A stretch of DNA of 64,000 nucleotides, taken from Triatoma infestans (taxonomy: Eukaryota; Arthropoda; Insecta; Hemiptera; Reduviidae). The position numbers and the translations under genes are program-made. Shown piece by piece: positions 1-10,502 of the stretch; position 1 is the stretch's first letter; each line of letters opens with the position of its first letter. The notes beneath the pieces were generated by a model, which was not told where the DNA came from, searched no databases, and saw nothing but the letters and a program-made list of their open reading frames with translations. The stretch spans positions 186,001 through 250,000 of the forward strand of contig JAAEAF010014366.1 of the NCBI GenBank assembly GCA_011037195.1, in the 5' to 3' direction.

Positions 1-112
1 TTGAAACAATTTCCAAGAAAAATTGTTTGCGCGTGTTATTGAAGCTTGATCTAGGCTTGTACTACGTGTAATCCACATACCCAATACTATCTGCTATTTA
101 TACCCCCTACCA

Positions 113-366
113 CTATGGCGCAACAGCCTATGATAGGCGAAGGCTTGCCGGACGGCGATTTAAATGGAGGACGTGTGGTAAGCATGCCGCGCCGCAGTTC
201 CCACGCCGTTCAGTTCCGGCCTTCGCTACCTAGGGCGCCACTAACTGTAGCTTCCCACTTTTTATCACGATGCTGAGTCAACACCGACTTTCCCCTCACG
301 GGAATCGAACCCTGAATTTTTGCACGAAAGGCGAGTGTGCTAGCCACTAGACCAATGCGTGAGGAT
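113..366 (-). repeat. tRNA-derived SINE, family 1, copy a
   Basis: Read on the minus strand, this starts with a tRNA-like head (GGTCTAGTGGCTAGCAC as box A and GGGTTCGATTCCC as box B). A ~150-bp body follows that contains GGGAAGCTA and GCGGCATGCTTA, and it ends in a tail with GGCTGTTGCGCC. The same body and tail occur on the plus strand at 8937-9099, which shows it is dispersed. The head resembles tRNA-Glu but its anticodon and T stems do not pair properly, so it is not a functional tRNA gene. Box A and box B would act as an internal pol III promoter. Confidence 0.75.
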
Positions 367-1239
367 TCTGCTATTTGTTTACTAACCAATATGTATCTTA
401 TAGTGCTACTATATTTATGCTAAACGCAATTAAACTCTGAGCATACGTTCTAAATTTGAACAAAAACTTGGCAATTTTAGAATTTTATTAACTGCAATAA
501 GATAACGTCACTTGAAAGCGCCACATCCGAACATTTTTACGTATTTTCAAGATGGTGAAGAAAAAAAAAAAAGAAAAAAAAGGAAGTGAAATATTTAATC
601 CATTGGATTTAGAAGTTATAATTTTCACCCTTTTATCAATAACAATTAAAAATAGATTTCTCCGACTATACTATCTTACAGTATTAATGAAGTTACTAAT
701 TGAAGTTTAACTTTTAGGGATATCATCCGGTTCAGAATGTTTCCTTGACAAGTTCCTTGTGGGTACTCTCCCCCCCATACCATCACCCTTTTCACAATGT
801 CACCCTTATAACACAATCTTCTAGCTAAAGCAAATTAAACTTTCCTTGCAGGCACAATATCAAGAGAGAAGGTGGAAAAGTGTGAAGTAAAGAGGACAGG
901 TGGAGAAATGGTAGAAGTACAAGATGGAGAACAGTTGATCGATAGGAAAAGGATCAAAATATAACTTCCTTTTAACATTACTTTATAAAAGGGAAATATG
1001 TTTCATTCATGAAAAGATATACTACCTACTAAGGGTAAAATGTAAATATATAATGGTAAAAATTTTCATTTATTTGAATGTGGGTGGGGGATAACTTTAA
1101 CTCTACTAAGTAATTCGGATATTTCTTTAATTTCAAATAAAACAAATTTGATATTTATATAATAAAAGGTCGCAAATTAATTGAGATTCCACTTAAATTA
1201 GCGGCAGTTTAAATTTTAATCTAATTAGGTCATCGTCAA
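367..1239. other. Unassigned A+T-rich sequence
   Basis: No coding pattern, RNA gene or recognisable repeat was found. There is an A-rich tract near 556-582. Confidence 0.5.
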
Positions 1240-1640
1240 TATACCCCGACAAAATGCACGCCCCAGAAAACTTACCTTTCAAATCTTGTAAAGTCTCACT
1301 TCCGGTTTACCAATTTTCTACAAATTTTAAATTCTAGCAATGCTTCTAATGTACCATAAGTTGTAAAATCATAAATTGTACTAAAATGGGGTACTTTAGA
1401 GGGATAGCTTAACGTTACTTTTGCCTCAGAATCCCTTCAAAATTAATTAAAGTCGTATCTCGCGTTGATGAACCTAACGTAACGGAAACTTCCATATCAG
1501 ATACGATAATGATACCTAAATGGAACACGAAGTTTGCAACATTCAGCTTATGGCGGATTTTTCATTTTTGAAATTTTTCTGGTAAAACACACAAAAACAC
1601 TGGATTTGCTTAAAAACTTGTTTTACTTAGAAAGCTTGCT
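1240..1640 (+). mobile_element. Old, degraded H-element-related fragment
   Basis: It keeps several H-element landmarks in order: CACTTCCGGTTTACC, GGGGTACTTTAGAGGGA, 'gataatgatacctaaatgga' and a TTTTTCATTTTTGA stretch before a short (CA)-rich tract. Substitutions and gaps are many, and neither terminal hairpin is intact. It looks much older than the copy at 2230-3257. Confidence 0.55.
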
Positions 1641-1754
1641 TAAACATTTAACTTTCATATTCAGGGAATTCCATAATATGTTCTTTCAATGAAAACTTAA
1701 ATTACGAAAAAAATTCGTTATAATAGCAATACTTCCATATCTTATAACTTCTTC

Positions 1755-2146
1755 AAAAATACATACCTTCTAATCTTAACATACGGTAGTGAGTCATGCG
1801 TTCGCACACCCAAAACATCGTAGGAACAGTACTATAACATAAAACCTAGAAGCCAAACCTCTGGAGGAAGTAATGAGAGAAAACTGGTTGAAATGGTATG
1901 GGCATTTGATGTTGGGGATGGATGTTGGAAGAGAGAGGCAAGGACGTGCTATCTGGCAAAAATGCAGGGACAGCGATATCGAGGAAGATCGCGAAGCACT
2001 TGGGAAGATGCGATCAGGGAAGATTTTACAACAAGGAGATTAGAATCGAAGAAGAGAGCTAACTTGACGAAAGACAGGAATAGTTGGAAGGTACAATTGA
2101 AGGCGATCTCTACACCGAGAGAGAAAAGTGGAAGAGATTTAGATTA
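1755..2146 (+). pseudogene. Non-LTR retrotransposon C-terminal remnant
   Basis: Translation across one frameshift near 1940 gives RENWLKWYGHLM, then QGQRYRGRSRSTWEDAIRED and later DRNSWK. This is the usual end of endonuclease/reverse-transcriptase LINE proteins (RWxGHxxRM...RGRPxxxWEDxxxxD...DRxxW). The open segment from 1893 to 2147 is 84 codons and lacks the reverse transcriptase core, so this is a 5'-truncated dead copy. The clade cannot be fixed from so short a piece. Just downstream (about 2165-2190) is a short H-element 3'-end remnant, and then a full H-element begins. Confidence 0.7.
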
Positions 2147-2229
2147 AGAAGAAGAAAAAGAAGCAATACTTCCCCCGAGAGAAAGTAAAAAGATTAGCGA
2201 TAACTTATTGTAAAGTGTTTTTTTTTTTT

Positions 2230-3257
2230 ACTTTCTCTTTCTCCTAGTAAGAGGAAGTATTGTAATTTTCGATATCGAGTTTTTATCGGAAATATCCGTT
2301 TTGAGGTCTCGTGAATCCAAAAAAGTGTTTTTTTTAGGAAATGGTCTGTGTGTGTGTGTGTGTGTATGTGAACAGCATAGCTCAAAAATGAGAAACCGTA
2401 TAAAGTTGAAACATGATATTCCGGTTAGGTATCACCATGGGATCTGACAGTACGTTATCTGTCCAAATTCCTCAACCGGAAGTACCACTTTACTAGCTTG
2501 TTTTTTTTTTTTACGTTTTTGCGATTTTCTCAAAAAATGGCTCCGACGATTTTCTTCAAACTCGGTATATCAGCTACACATACAAAGAGCTACAAAATTT
2601 ATTTGCTTTTCCCCGGGAAAATGCATTTAAGGGCACTTTTAGGGGAGGGATGGGGTTAGGTTTTTTATCTCAAGTGCTATTTCAGTTTATTAGATAATTC
2701 TGTCATCTAAATAATATTAATTAGAATTTAAATATGTTGTTGAAATTCCGAGTTTGAAAAAAAATCGTATGATCGAAAGTGTGTTTATTTTAACCACTTT
2801 ATTAAATGATTTTTTTTTTTTCACTATTTTGATCGGTATTTCTCAAAAAATGGCTCCAACGATTTTCTTGAAACTTTCCATATAAACGACACATACAAAG
2901 ATCTACAACTTTTATTTAAAACATTTCTCTGGAAAAAAATCACTTAAGGGCACTTTTAGTGGAGGGCTAGGGTTATGCTTTTCTCTAAAGTGCTATCATA
3001 GTTGATAAAAGTATAATTGGATAATAGATTATACAATTATTCTATCATCCAAACAAACTTAATTAATTAGCAATAAATAGATCGCCAAAATACCGAGTTT
3101 CAAGAAAAATTAGTATACTGGAAGTGCGCTTTTACTGAACAGTTTTTTTTTTTTCACTTTTCGACGAATTTCATTAAATTTTGTACACAAACTATAAAAT
3201 TTATCAATTATAATTTTGAGAACTTCGAGTAAGAGAAAGTTGTGTGAGTGTTTCACA
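2230..3257 (-). mobile_element. H-element (Helentron/DINE-like), full copy with two cores
   Basis: The plus strand starts with the terminal hairpin ACTTTCTCTTTCTCC...GAGGAAGT. It then runs through a (TG)n tract near 2345-2366 and two ~300-bp core units (each with ATGGCTCC, a TTTATTT run and GGCACTTTTAG). It ends with GAGTAAGAGAAAGTTGTGTG and a GTGTGA...TCACA hairpin. It has no transposase, and the same unit recurs many times in the window. Both edges lie against T runs and no target duplication is seen. Class assignment rests on end structure only. Confidence 0.75.
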
Positions 3258-3300
3258 GTTTTTTTTTTTTTATTTAAAGTAAAGTAATGCCTATTTTTTT

Positions 3301-3477
3301 CAGGCGGGCTTAACGTCCAACTACCAAATTAGGTGTCGCGGACGGGGCGGAAGCACCTACTTTACTATTAACATTTTTTAAACAAATATAAAATTTAGCA
3401 GTTATACGCTGGATTCGAACTGGGGTCCTCCCACTTACAAGTCCGTGCTCATAACCACTACACCAACACCCGCCCCG
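3301..3477 (-). repeat. tRNA-derived SINE, family 2, copy a
   Basis: The minus strand begins GGGGCGGGTGTTGGTGTAGT, a pol III box A-like head. It continues through CAGTTCGAATCC (box B-like) and a body with TAACTGCTAAATTTTATA, then ends AAGCCCGCCTG with an A-rich tail. A second copy lies at 37742-37926 on the plus strand with the same order. The head folds poorly as a tRNA, so this is a retroposon and not a tRNA gene. Confidence 0.75.
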
Positions 3478-4276
3478 TTTTTTTTTTTTATTTTCTCTTA
3501 ATCCTTATTAATATGAATAACTTTGGATAACCGGAAGTGTGTCTTTGTAGAATAGGATTTTGAATTTTTTTTTTTTTTAAAGTATCTTAAAAACTACTAT
3601 AACGATTTCCTTTAAAACAGAATATGTTTAAAACAAACAGTCGTAAGATGCTCTAAATTGGTATTTGGTTTTTAGTGCGCTCTAGCATAATTACAATAAA
3701 TTATATATAAATATATATATATATGATCGTTTTTCTACTAAAAACTCTGAGACATTTAGAAATTTTAAGATAAATATTCTTCATCTTTTTTTTTTCCTAG
3801 AATTTACAAAGATTAGGTATTTTCCCATCCCCAAAGATCACAGTAAGTATAGAATGAAACAAAAATATAAAGTTCAGGAGAATGTTTTTTCCATGAAAAG
3901 GATCCTTAAAAAAAATTATGTAATTTTTATATTTCTCTCTCTCAAAAAAAAAAAAAATAATACAGAAAAATAAAATAAAATTCTGTTGTGCATAATAAAA
4001 AAATTAAAATAAGAAATTTATGAGTTAATAGATTTTTATCCAAGAAAAGTAAAACCTTCTTCGGGTTTCTTATCCTATGCCTTCTAGCAATAAGATGATT
4101 ACTACATCATTATTATTGAATATAATAATCCAGAGAAATTATTCTCCGTCACTGAATTGTCTATTTAATAAACATTCATAAATTAAAGCCATGGTTAATT
4201 TTTTTTTTTTTTTCTACCGTTTCGCAAAAAGTGAATTAACCAGCATAAAATTGTTTCCGATAATTGTAAAAAAAAA
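3478..4276. other. A+T-rich sequence with a short H-element relic
   Basis: There are T runs, an (AT)n tract at about 3700-3723, and a short H-element-like piece (GGATAACCGGAAGTGTG near 3524-3542). No gene was recognised. Confidence 0.5.
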
Positions 4277-5108
4277 TCTGGTGTGAAACACTCACACAAC
4301 TTTCTCTTACACCAGTTCTCAAAATTATAATTGAAAAATGTTATAGTTTGTGCACCAAATTTAATGAAATTTGTCGAAAACTGAAAAAACTATTCAGTAA
4401 AAGCGCACTTCCGGTTTACTGATTTCCTTCAAACTCGGAATTTTGGCCATTTATTTATTTATAATTAATTTCATTTGGATGATAGAGTTGTATATAATCA
4501 AGTATGATACCACTTTAGAGAAAGCTGTAACCCTACCCCTCTCCTAAAAGTCCCCTTAAATGAATTTTCCCAGAGAAATAAAAGTTGTAGATCTTTGAAT
4601 GTTTAGTTTATATGTGTAGTTTCAAGAAAATCGTCGGGGCCATTTTTGAGAAAATCGCGAAAAAAATGAAAAAAATTATTTAGTAAAGTGTTAAAACAAA
4701 AGCACTTCCGGGTTTTCGATTTTTCTCAAAATCGGAATTTCAACAACATATTTAATTCTAATTAACATTATTAAATGACCGAATTGTGTAATAACCTGAA
4801 ATAGCACTTTAGAGGGTAACCTAACCCCACCCCACCCCCAGAAAGGCCCTTAAATCAATTTTCCCAGAGAAATGTTTCAAATAAAAGTTGTAGGTCCTTG
4901 TATATGTAGTTAATGTACCAAGTTTAAAGAAAATCGTTGGAGCCATTTTTGAGAAAAACGCAAAAAAATAAAAAAAAACAACTATTAAAGTGGTACTTCC
5001 GGTTGAGGAATTTTTGACAGATAACGCACAGTCAGATCGCATGGTGATACCTAAACGGAATATTAAGTTTCAGTTTTCTACGGTTTTTCGTTTTTGAGCT
5101 ATGCTGTT

Positions 5109-5151
<43 letters not shown>

Positions 5152-5273
5152 CATTTGCTAAAAACCACTTTTTTGGACTCAGGAGACCTCAAAACGGATA
5201 TTTCCGGTGAAAACTCGATATCGAAAATTTGACACGATTACAATACTTCCTCTTACTAGGAGTAAGAGAAAGT
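4277..5273 (+). mobile_element. H-element, full copy (997 bp)
   Basis: The 5' end is TCTGGTGTGAAACACTCACA directly after an A run, with the perfect 6-bp hairpin GTGTGA/TCACAC. A subterminal repeat follows, then two ~300-bp cores and a (CA)n tract at about 5106-5150. The element ends in a hairpin, ACTTCCTCTTACT-AGG-AGTAAGAGAAAGT, followed by an A run. The 15-bp GGAGTAAGAGAAAGT at the 3' end is inverted near the 5' end. It has no coding capacity. Short open frames inside it recur in other copies only because the copies are alike. Confidence 0.8.
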
Positions 5274-5500
5274 AAAAAACCTTAACATCACTTTCTCGTA
5301 CTGTTGTTAATATACAAGAACGCGTGAATTTCTTGTTAAGCTTTCTAGATGTTACTACCCCCTTTCTACTAGCGTTTCTGGATAAAGTTACGAAATGTAA
5401 AAATGGATGTTAAATTATTAATTTCATCCCTTTTCATTTGAGTGTTAATTTTTTATCTTTTTTCTTCCATACAAACTTTGATACTATGTTTGACAAAAAG

Positions 5501-5541
5501 TATCCTGATGATGGGTGAACGCCCGAAACTTGGTCAATGAC
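5501..5541 (+). ncRNA. Hammerhead-ribozyme-like motif, Penelope type, degraded stem I
   Basis: The core CTGATGA (5505-5511) is followed by stem II GGGT-GAAC-GCCC, GAAAC, and a GGTC cleavage triplet context ending at 5535. Stem I is imperfect here because the base pairs beside the core do not match. The downstream flank (GGCTATCACGGAAAATGTCT) matches the ends of the Penelope-like element at 7666-8397, so this is a solitary end of that family. Confidence 0.6.
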
Positions 5542-5739
5542 AAAAAAAAAAAAAACAGTAGGCTATCACGGAAAATGTCTCTGATAACCCCCTTTATATC
5601 CCCCCTTGTGAGGGGGTGGGGGTCGAATTATGAAAAATCCTTTCTTTATGACCTTCGACGATAAAAAAATGAACCTACTATTACCAAAAAAATAAAAAAT
5701 TTTAGTAATTCTGTTTTTCCTAAAGTAAGATAGTTTTCC

Positions 5740-7661
5740 ATTTATCGTGAGATGCTTTTAAGGATTCCCATTACAGGTTTCCCTTCTGATAGGAATTTGA
5801 AGACTTTTGACTTTGGTCATTCCTACAGGGTTAGGTTGCCTTCTAGGGAAAATTGGTTAACCCTGGGTCCGTCTGGGGTGATTCCTGAGAATTATCTCCG
5901 ATGTTACACGGACGGTTCCAGGATGGATGGTAGGTGTAATGGGTTCAGTTATTGGATGTTCTGATCCCACCGCTGCCACCAGTTGTAATGGGTTCAGATG
6001 TCTTGGTGAGGTGTTGTGATGCGATAAATAGTTGGGAGTTAGTTAGAGATTTTAGAGAGTTGTTATTCGGAATATGAATTACGAATTTATGAAAATAGAT
6101 ATATATTTTAACAATAATTTAAACGTTTGAAAAGATAAACTACAATTAATTTAAAATGATTTAAATTGTAACTAGAATGCACCAACTATAATGATTGATA
6201 AATAATATATGTTTAAATACTTAGATAGGGACGCGCTCCGATGTATGAATTATGTCACTGGTAGAATCTTGATGTTACGCTGATGAAATACTGAAGAATA
6301 ATCCTCCCCACTTCCTGTAGAGAGAGACCTTATATTGCCATCACCACACATTGACAAGTCTTGTAATTACGGGTCACACTCAAACATCTCTTGCCGTGTG
6401 TTGACCCTAGGTCTTGAACAGGTGTTGGCGGTTATCAAAGGACTGTAGCCAGGTGTTCGGTCTTTTGAGTGTTTTGTTTATTGCCGTGAATTGACCAGGT
6501 CTTGAATAGGTCGGTGAACAGGTGTGGCGACAGGTGATGGTAGTTATCAAAAGACTGTAGCCAGGTGGTCTTTTGAGTGATTTGTTGATCCTTGTGAAAG
6601 CGGTGTGTCTTTGGCGGGCGGTCCCTTTGACCGTGCACTGACCGCAGCTATTGTATTGAATAATAGCGTCTGGCTGGCACCATTAGTTGTAATTTTTATA
6701 ATTAAAAATTATATATTTCTGTTATCACTCCTTCTTGTTATCACATTACATAGGTCTGGGGCTGCCGTCTATTTTCAGACGGGAGACCATTTGGTAGCGC
6801 CTCTTGGTGAGTGGGCCACCGTTTTCCAGGCTGAGGTTTATGCAATTCTCTGCTGTATTTTGGATGAGAGGGTGCGTAACACTAATTTAAAAGGTGTTTG
6901 TATCTGCTCGGACAGCCAGGCTGCGTTGAAGGCGCTTAATTCATGTGTCTTCACCTCCAGATTGGTGTTGGAATGTTCTAGAAGACTGGAAGATCTTTCT
7001 TTATTAAAGGATGTGCTTCTGGTCTGGGTTCCAGGTCATATGGGAATCTTTGGGAATGAGGAGGTGGATAGGTTTGCCAAATTAGGTGCCTCTCTCCCTT
7101 TCATTGGTCCAGAGCCTGCTGTTGGTGTGTCTTCTGGCACATGTTTATCAGGCTTTCAGACGTGGACCTCACAGCACTCATCCTTATGGAGTGCAGTGGG
7201 TTGTCGGCAGTCTAAAATGCTCATTGGGGGTCCGGACGGAGCTTTGAGTAGCGGGGTCCGATGTCTTTCACGGACCTCCCTCAGGCATCTGGTTGGATTC
7301 CTCACTGGGCATTGTGGTTTAAGGAGACATCTCTATACAATGGGACGCATGCCTGACCCCTTTTGTAAAGTTTGTGAGATTGAGGAGGACACACCCATGC
7401 ATCTGATGACGAATTGTTTGGGTTGTGAGGAGATTAGGTTTAGGACCTTCGGCCGGAATAGGATATAGGTAGAGGATCTTAAGCTGTGTCCTTTTAAGGT
7501 TTTGGTCCGATTTGTTCGGTCTGTGGTGAAACTTAGATGGTCAAAACCTGGGCCTCGATTTTCGTTCTAGGGTTGTTATTCTTTAGGGGTAGCTATATGG
7601 GCCCTGGGAGGCTCTGATAGCGTAGGGTTTGCCCTCCATTTCTGTGAATAATAATAATAAG
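5740..7661 (+). pseudogene. RNase-H-bearing LINE (I-clade-like), interrupted by an LTR
   Basis: The first part (to 5934) encodes the region before RNase H and its first catalytic motif, YTDGS. The frame resumes at about 6755 with SGAAVYF, then CSDSQAALKAL and WVPGHMGIFGNEEVDRFAK, the remaining RNase H motifs. A C-terminal zinc-knuckle-like region follows (PDPFCKVCEIEED...HLMTNCLGC). The stop is at 7466-7468, whereas the related copy at 61752-62818 reads about 35 codons further, so the stop is probably a mutation. The 3' end is a (TAA)n-type tail at 7646-7660, as is usual for I elements. The reverse transcriptase core is absent, so the copy is 5'-truncated and dead. The open frame that appears to start at 6605 is an artefact: its first ~50 codons are insert sequence. 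Confidence 0.8.
5935..6750. mobile_element. LTR-like insertion inside the LINE (816 bp)
   Basis: It starts TGTAATG and ends CATTACA, with TAGG on both sides (5931-5934 and 6751-6754). This fits a solo LTR (TG...CA, 4-bp target duplication) of a Gypsy- or BEL-type retrotransposon. It exactly splits the RNase H frame: joining across it restores YTDGSRMDGR next to SGAAVYF. Inside, TGTAATGGGTTCAG occurs twice within 60 bp, and a segment of about 100 bp around ACTGTAGCCAGGTG is duplicated (near 6440 and 6552). No polyprotein fragment is present. Strand is not established. Confidence 0.65.
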
Positions 7662-7706
7662 TTTTCATGAGAGACATTTTCCGTAATAGCCCTGCTTCTT
7701 TTTGTG

Positions 7707-7752
7707 ATCATCGACCGGTTTTGGGCGTTCGCCTCGCCCATCATCAGGATGC
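7707..7752 (-). ncRNA. Hammerhead-like motif (mutated GAAA)
   Basis: On the minus strand: CATC (stem I), CTGATGA, stem II GGGC...GCCC, then AAAA where GAAA is required, CCGGTC, and GATG closing stem I with 4 bp. The G-to-A change at the essential GAAA box should block cleavage. The arms match the copies at 8283-8316 and 5501-5541. Confidence 0.6.
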
Positions 7753-8282
7753 TTTTTGTCAAACAGTGTAAGAGAACATAACTTGCACAGAGCAAATACA
7801 GTTGATATTCTATTTATTTGATTAATGTAATTTTGATGTTTGATTCATAATGTAATTTAAACATAAATTAATATCATTTGAAAATAAGCGTGACAAATAA
7901 AAACGAATACATTTGATTTCCTCTATTATTGATTTTAATATCCATCTCCAATTTACCGTTTGCTACCAACCTTCTTACATATCAATTTACTTACATTTTT
8001 TTTCTTGTATTAATCCTGCTTGTATTTCACATTTATTTATTACTTGTACAAGTTTTTCACTGTCCATAAACTTTACATCGCCTTTCTTCAAACTGTATCT
8101 ATTCTTATTAGTATAGTATACTCCTGAAATAACTTATCGCCCCCACTAATAAAAATGACTTGATAAAATACTGAGCATACTTAACACCACTATTAAAATT
8201 TAATTATAAAGTATTCTTCAAAACATGTTATTTATTATACACTATTTTCTAATGACTAATCATAGTTATGTTTGACAAAAAC

Positions 8283-8316
8283 CATTCTGATGACGGGCGA
8301 ACGCTCGAAAATGGTC
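8283..8316 (+). ncRNA. Hammerhead-like motif, weakened
   Basis: The core CTGATGA at 8287-8293 is followed by stem II (GGGC/GCTC), a GAAA and then a GGTC triplet at 8313-8316. Stem I pairs poorly, and stem III is reduced compared with the consensus ACCGGT. Confidence 0.55.
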
Positions 8317-8403
8317 GATAACCACAAAAATTAGCAGGCTATCATGTAAAATGTCTCTGATGCTTTCCAGCTCTGCGAAACCTACCACAATAAGGATAGT
8401 TTT

Positions 8404-8936
8404 GTATAATTCAACCGTGTATTAATGTATGAAATAATTAACTAGAAAAACTTAATCTGAATGCTAATTGTAAGAAACTACATTAATGAAAACAATATGT
8501 AATTAGCTAATTTTAATAGGGCAACGTTAGTAGATAGATAATTGAACTGCCATTGCATAATTGTAATAAACAATGATATTGCCTTATTAGCAAATATAAT
8601 GGCGTAATTATCCAAATAATTTCTATACGGCTACAAATTTGCCACAATAAGCAAACAATAGTTTCTTGATAATTCTTTCTAAATACACTCAGCCCCCTCC
8701 AACCCACCCGCCCATAAAAAATTATACAGTTTTTTCATTCATAAATAACATTTATTGCAACAATCTATGTTTTATGCAATTCGCTAGTTAAATAATTATG
8801 TTGTAGTGTTTGTTAATTTTATACACTAACTTTTGATTTGGATTAATGGAAAAATACAAAAAAAATTAAAAATGTAAAAGAACGAAAAAGTTTCAAATTT
8901 TTTTTTTTTTTTTTTTTTTTACACAAACTTTTGAAA
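8404..8936. other. Unassigned A+T-rich sequence
   Basis: Nothing recognised apart from a 22-nt T run at about 8899-8920 that leads into the SINE downstream. Confidence 0.5.
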
Positions 8937-9099
8937 ATCGTGAGAAAAGTAGGAAGCTAACAGTTGTTGGTAGCGCACCTAGGAGTGAAGGTCAGAACTA
9001 AACGTCGAGCGAACCGCGGCATGCTTAACCTCACGCCGGCCAATAAAAGTCGTCGTCTGATAAGAAGGCTTGGTCCTTCATGGGCTGTTGCGTCGTAGA
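8937..9099 (+). repeat. SINE family 1, copy b (headless)
   Basis: It matches the body and tail of the minus-strand copy at 113-366: ATCGTGAGAAAAGT, GGAAGCTAA, CGCGGCATGCTTAA and TCATGGGCTGTTGCG. The tRNA-like head is missing. Confidence 0.7.
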
Positions 9100-9555
9100 T
9101 TTTTTTTTTTAAATGAAACCATTAATATATATTTTTGAATCTGTCCTAAAGTATTCATATGTTTTAAGAATGTTTTTCCTGTATGAGTAAAGTTTACCTG
9201 CACTTCTAGAGAGCCCCACTATATTTCTAACTTTAATTAATTAATGATTGATATGAATGAGATTTAATGTTTTGATTAATAAACACTTGAACATTACTGT
9301 AAAATATATCTGCCGCAGTTTCTCTCTTTCTCTTTCCGTGAAGTGAATATGAATGTATGAATTACTAGAAATAATGTTGTAGAAATGTAAGTATATGGGG
9401 AGAGCTTACTCACATGCTAACTGCAGAGACGTAACAGCAGCACACATTAATTACATTGTAGTGTAAATATAGTTAGTTTTTCAGAGTAAGTGTTAAGCCT
9501 GTTTTAGGCTAAGATACTCGAACATTCCTACAGATACGCTAAAATCTAAGAACTA
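9100..9555. other. Unassigned sequence
   Basis: A T run follows the SINE at about 9099-9110. The rest has no coding pattern or repeat that I recognise. Confidence 0.5.
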
Positions 9556-10296
9556 CTGTAAACTCCCGATTATCCGGGCTAAGGGTGGGGAGAGACAGCA
9601 CAGATAATCCGAACTATAATTATTTATTTCTAAAATACAACATATTATACATTTCTAAGGTAGACAATTATTTTAACATGTTTAATGCTCATTATTAGTA
9701 AGAAAATCTGTAATTTTAGTTTGTTTGCAGGAATCTTTTAATGATATTTTTTTAATATCAGTTCGAATTTTTCTAAGAGCTATTATGTCGTTATACTCGA
9801 ATTCCCATTTGTCGATGTACTCCAACAAAATGTCAATAGAATTCAGGGCCGTGTTGTGAATAATGCGATTGATAATTTCTTCTTCTCCACTTTCAGCTTC
9901 ATTCTCTTGCTCTTCTGGCTGAATGAGATCGGAAATAATAACCGCGTCACTCACTATTTCAAAAACCTCCATCACATGAAACATGTTCTAACCACTCCTC
10001 AATATTTTCTCTATGATCATTTTCAAAGCCATCCAAATTTGTCGTCATTAACTCACTCATTTCAGATACTATTTCACTTGTCTCAGGCTCGATAGAATCC
10101 AAAAAATCCTAACTAAAACCAGTCCAGCTGAGTTCAGATACCCCACCACCCACTTTAAACATCTAAATACGAATACGTGCACTGCGATAAACATGAAAAC
10201 GAGCAAATATTTAAAAAATACATATACATATAATTATTTTTTCAAGTTAAATTCATGCATGGATAATCCGCGAACCGGATAATCGGGAATTTACTG
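9556..10296. mobile_element. Tigger/pogo DNA transposon relic, internally deleted
   Basis: The ends are inverted: CTGTAAACTCCCGATTATCC on the left and, reading in from the right, CAGTAAATTCCCGATTATCC. Each is flanked by TA (9554-9555 and 10297-10298), the target duplication of the Tc1/mariner/pogo group. Further pairing continues with GGATAATCCG-type repeats near both ends. At 741 bp it is far shorter than an autonomous Tigger. It keeps only the C-terminal part of the transposase gene. Confidence 0.85.
9682..10115 (-). pseudogene. Tigger-type transposase C-terminal fragment
   Basis: The intact piece (100 codons, 9682-9984) ends KQTKITDFL...NNEH, the typical end of pogo/Tigger transposases. 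Upstream, in another frame, is FENDHRENIEEWLEHVS, which matches the acidic segment that normally precedes it, so one frameshift lies near 9985. The DDE catalytic core is wholly absent. The fragment lies within a TIR- and TA-bounded element, which confirms the assignment. Confidence 0.8.
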
Positions 10297-10416
10297 TATT
10301 TCACTTTCTATTATGAGTGTAAAAATAAAAATGTCTCTAATAAACGCCTTTATATCAGTGTACGCTCTAAATTGAAACCTAATTTACTTTTAAGCAAACA
10401 CTAAAGTTAATTTTTA

Positions 10417-10455
10417 CTTTCTCTTACTCCTAGTAAGAGGAAGTATTGTAATTTT
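10417..10455 (-). mobile_element. H-element terminal hairpin only
   Basis: ACTTTCTCTTACTCC-TAGTAAGAGGAAGT plus a few bases (ATTGTAATTTT) stand alone, with no core or other end. The hairpin itself is identical to that of full copies. Confidence 0.65.
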
Positions 10456-10502
10456 ATAACTTCTACCGTGCCCTAACAAATGCTGCAACATCTCTCTAAA
10501 CA

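Larger units (their letters stand above)
7666..8397. mobile_element. Non-autonomous Penelope-like element with inverted hammerhead ends
   Basis: The ends are inverted copies of about 100 bp. The left arm begins CATGAGAGACATTTTCCG and the right arm ends with ATGTCTCTGATG at 8362. Each arm carries a hammerhead-type core pointing towards the outside. Beyond the right arm lies a one-sided 35-nt extension (8363-8397). AGTTTT flanks both sides (7660-7665 and 8398-8403), a weak 6-bp duplication. The interior (about 7848-8268) recurs at 10503-10922 and has no open frame of note. The left side abuts the (TAA)n tail of the LINE. Confidence 0.65.

Noticed and set aside
301..366. tRNA-Glu gene
   Set aside because: Anticodon and T stems do not pair; a SINE body follows the head, and the same body recurs at 8937.
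6605..7468. A 287-codon open frame that might be taken as a host gene with an N-terminal membrane segment
   Set aside because: The first ~50 codons, including the hydrophobic stretch, are LTR-like insert; the rest is LINE RNase H and zinc-knuckle.
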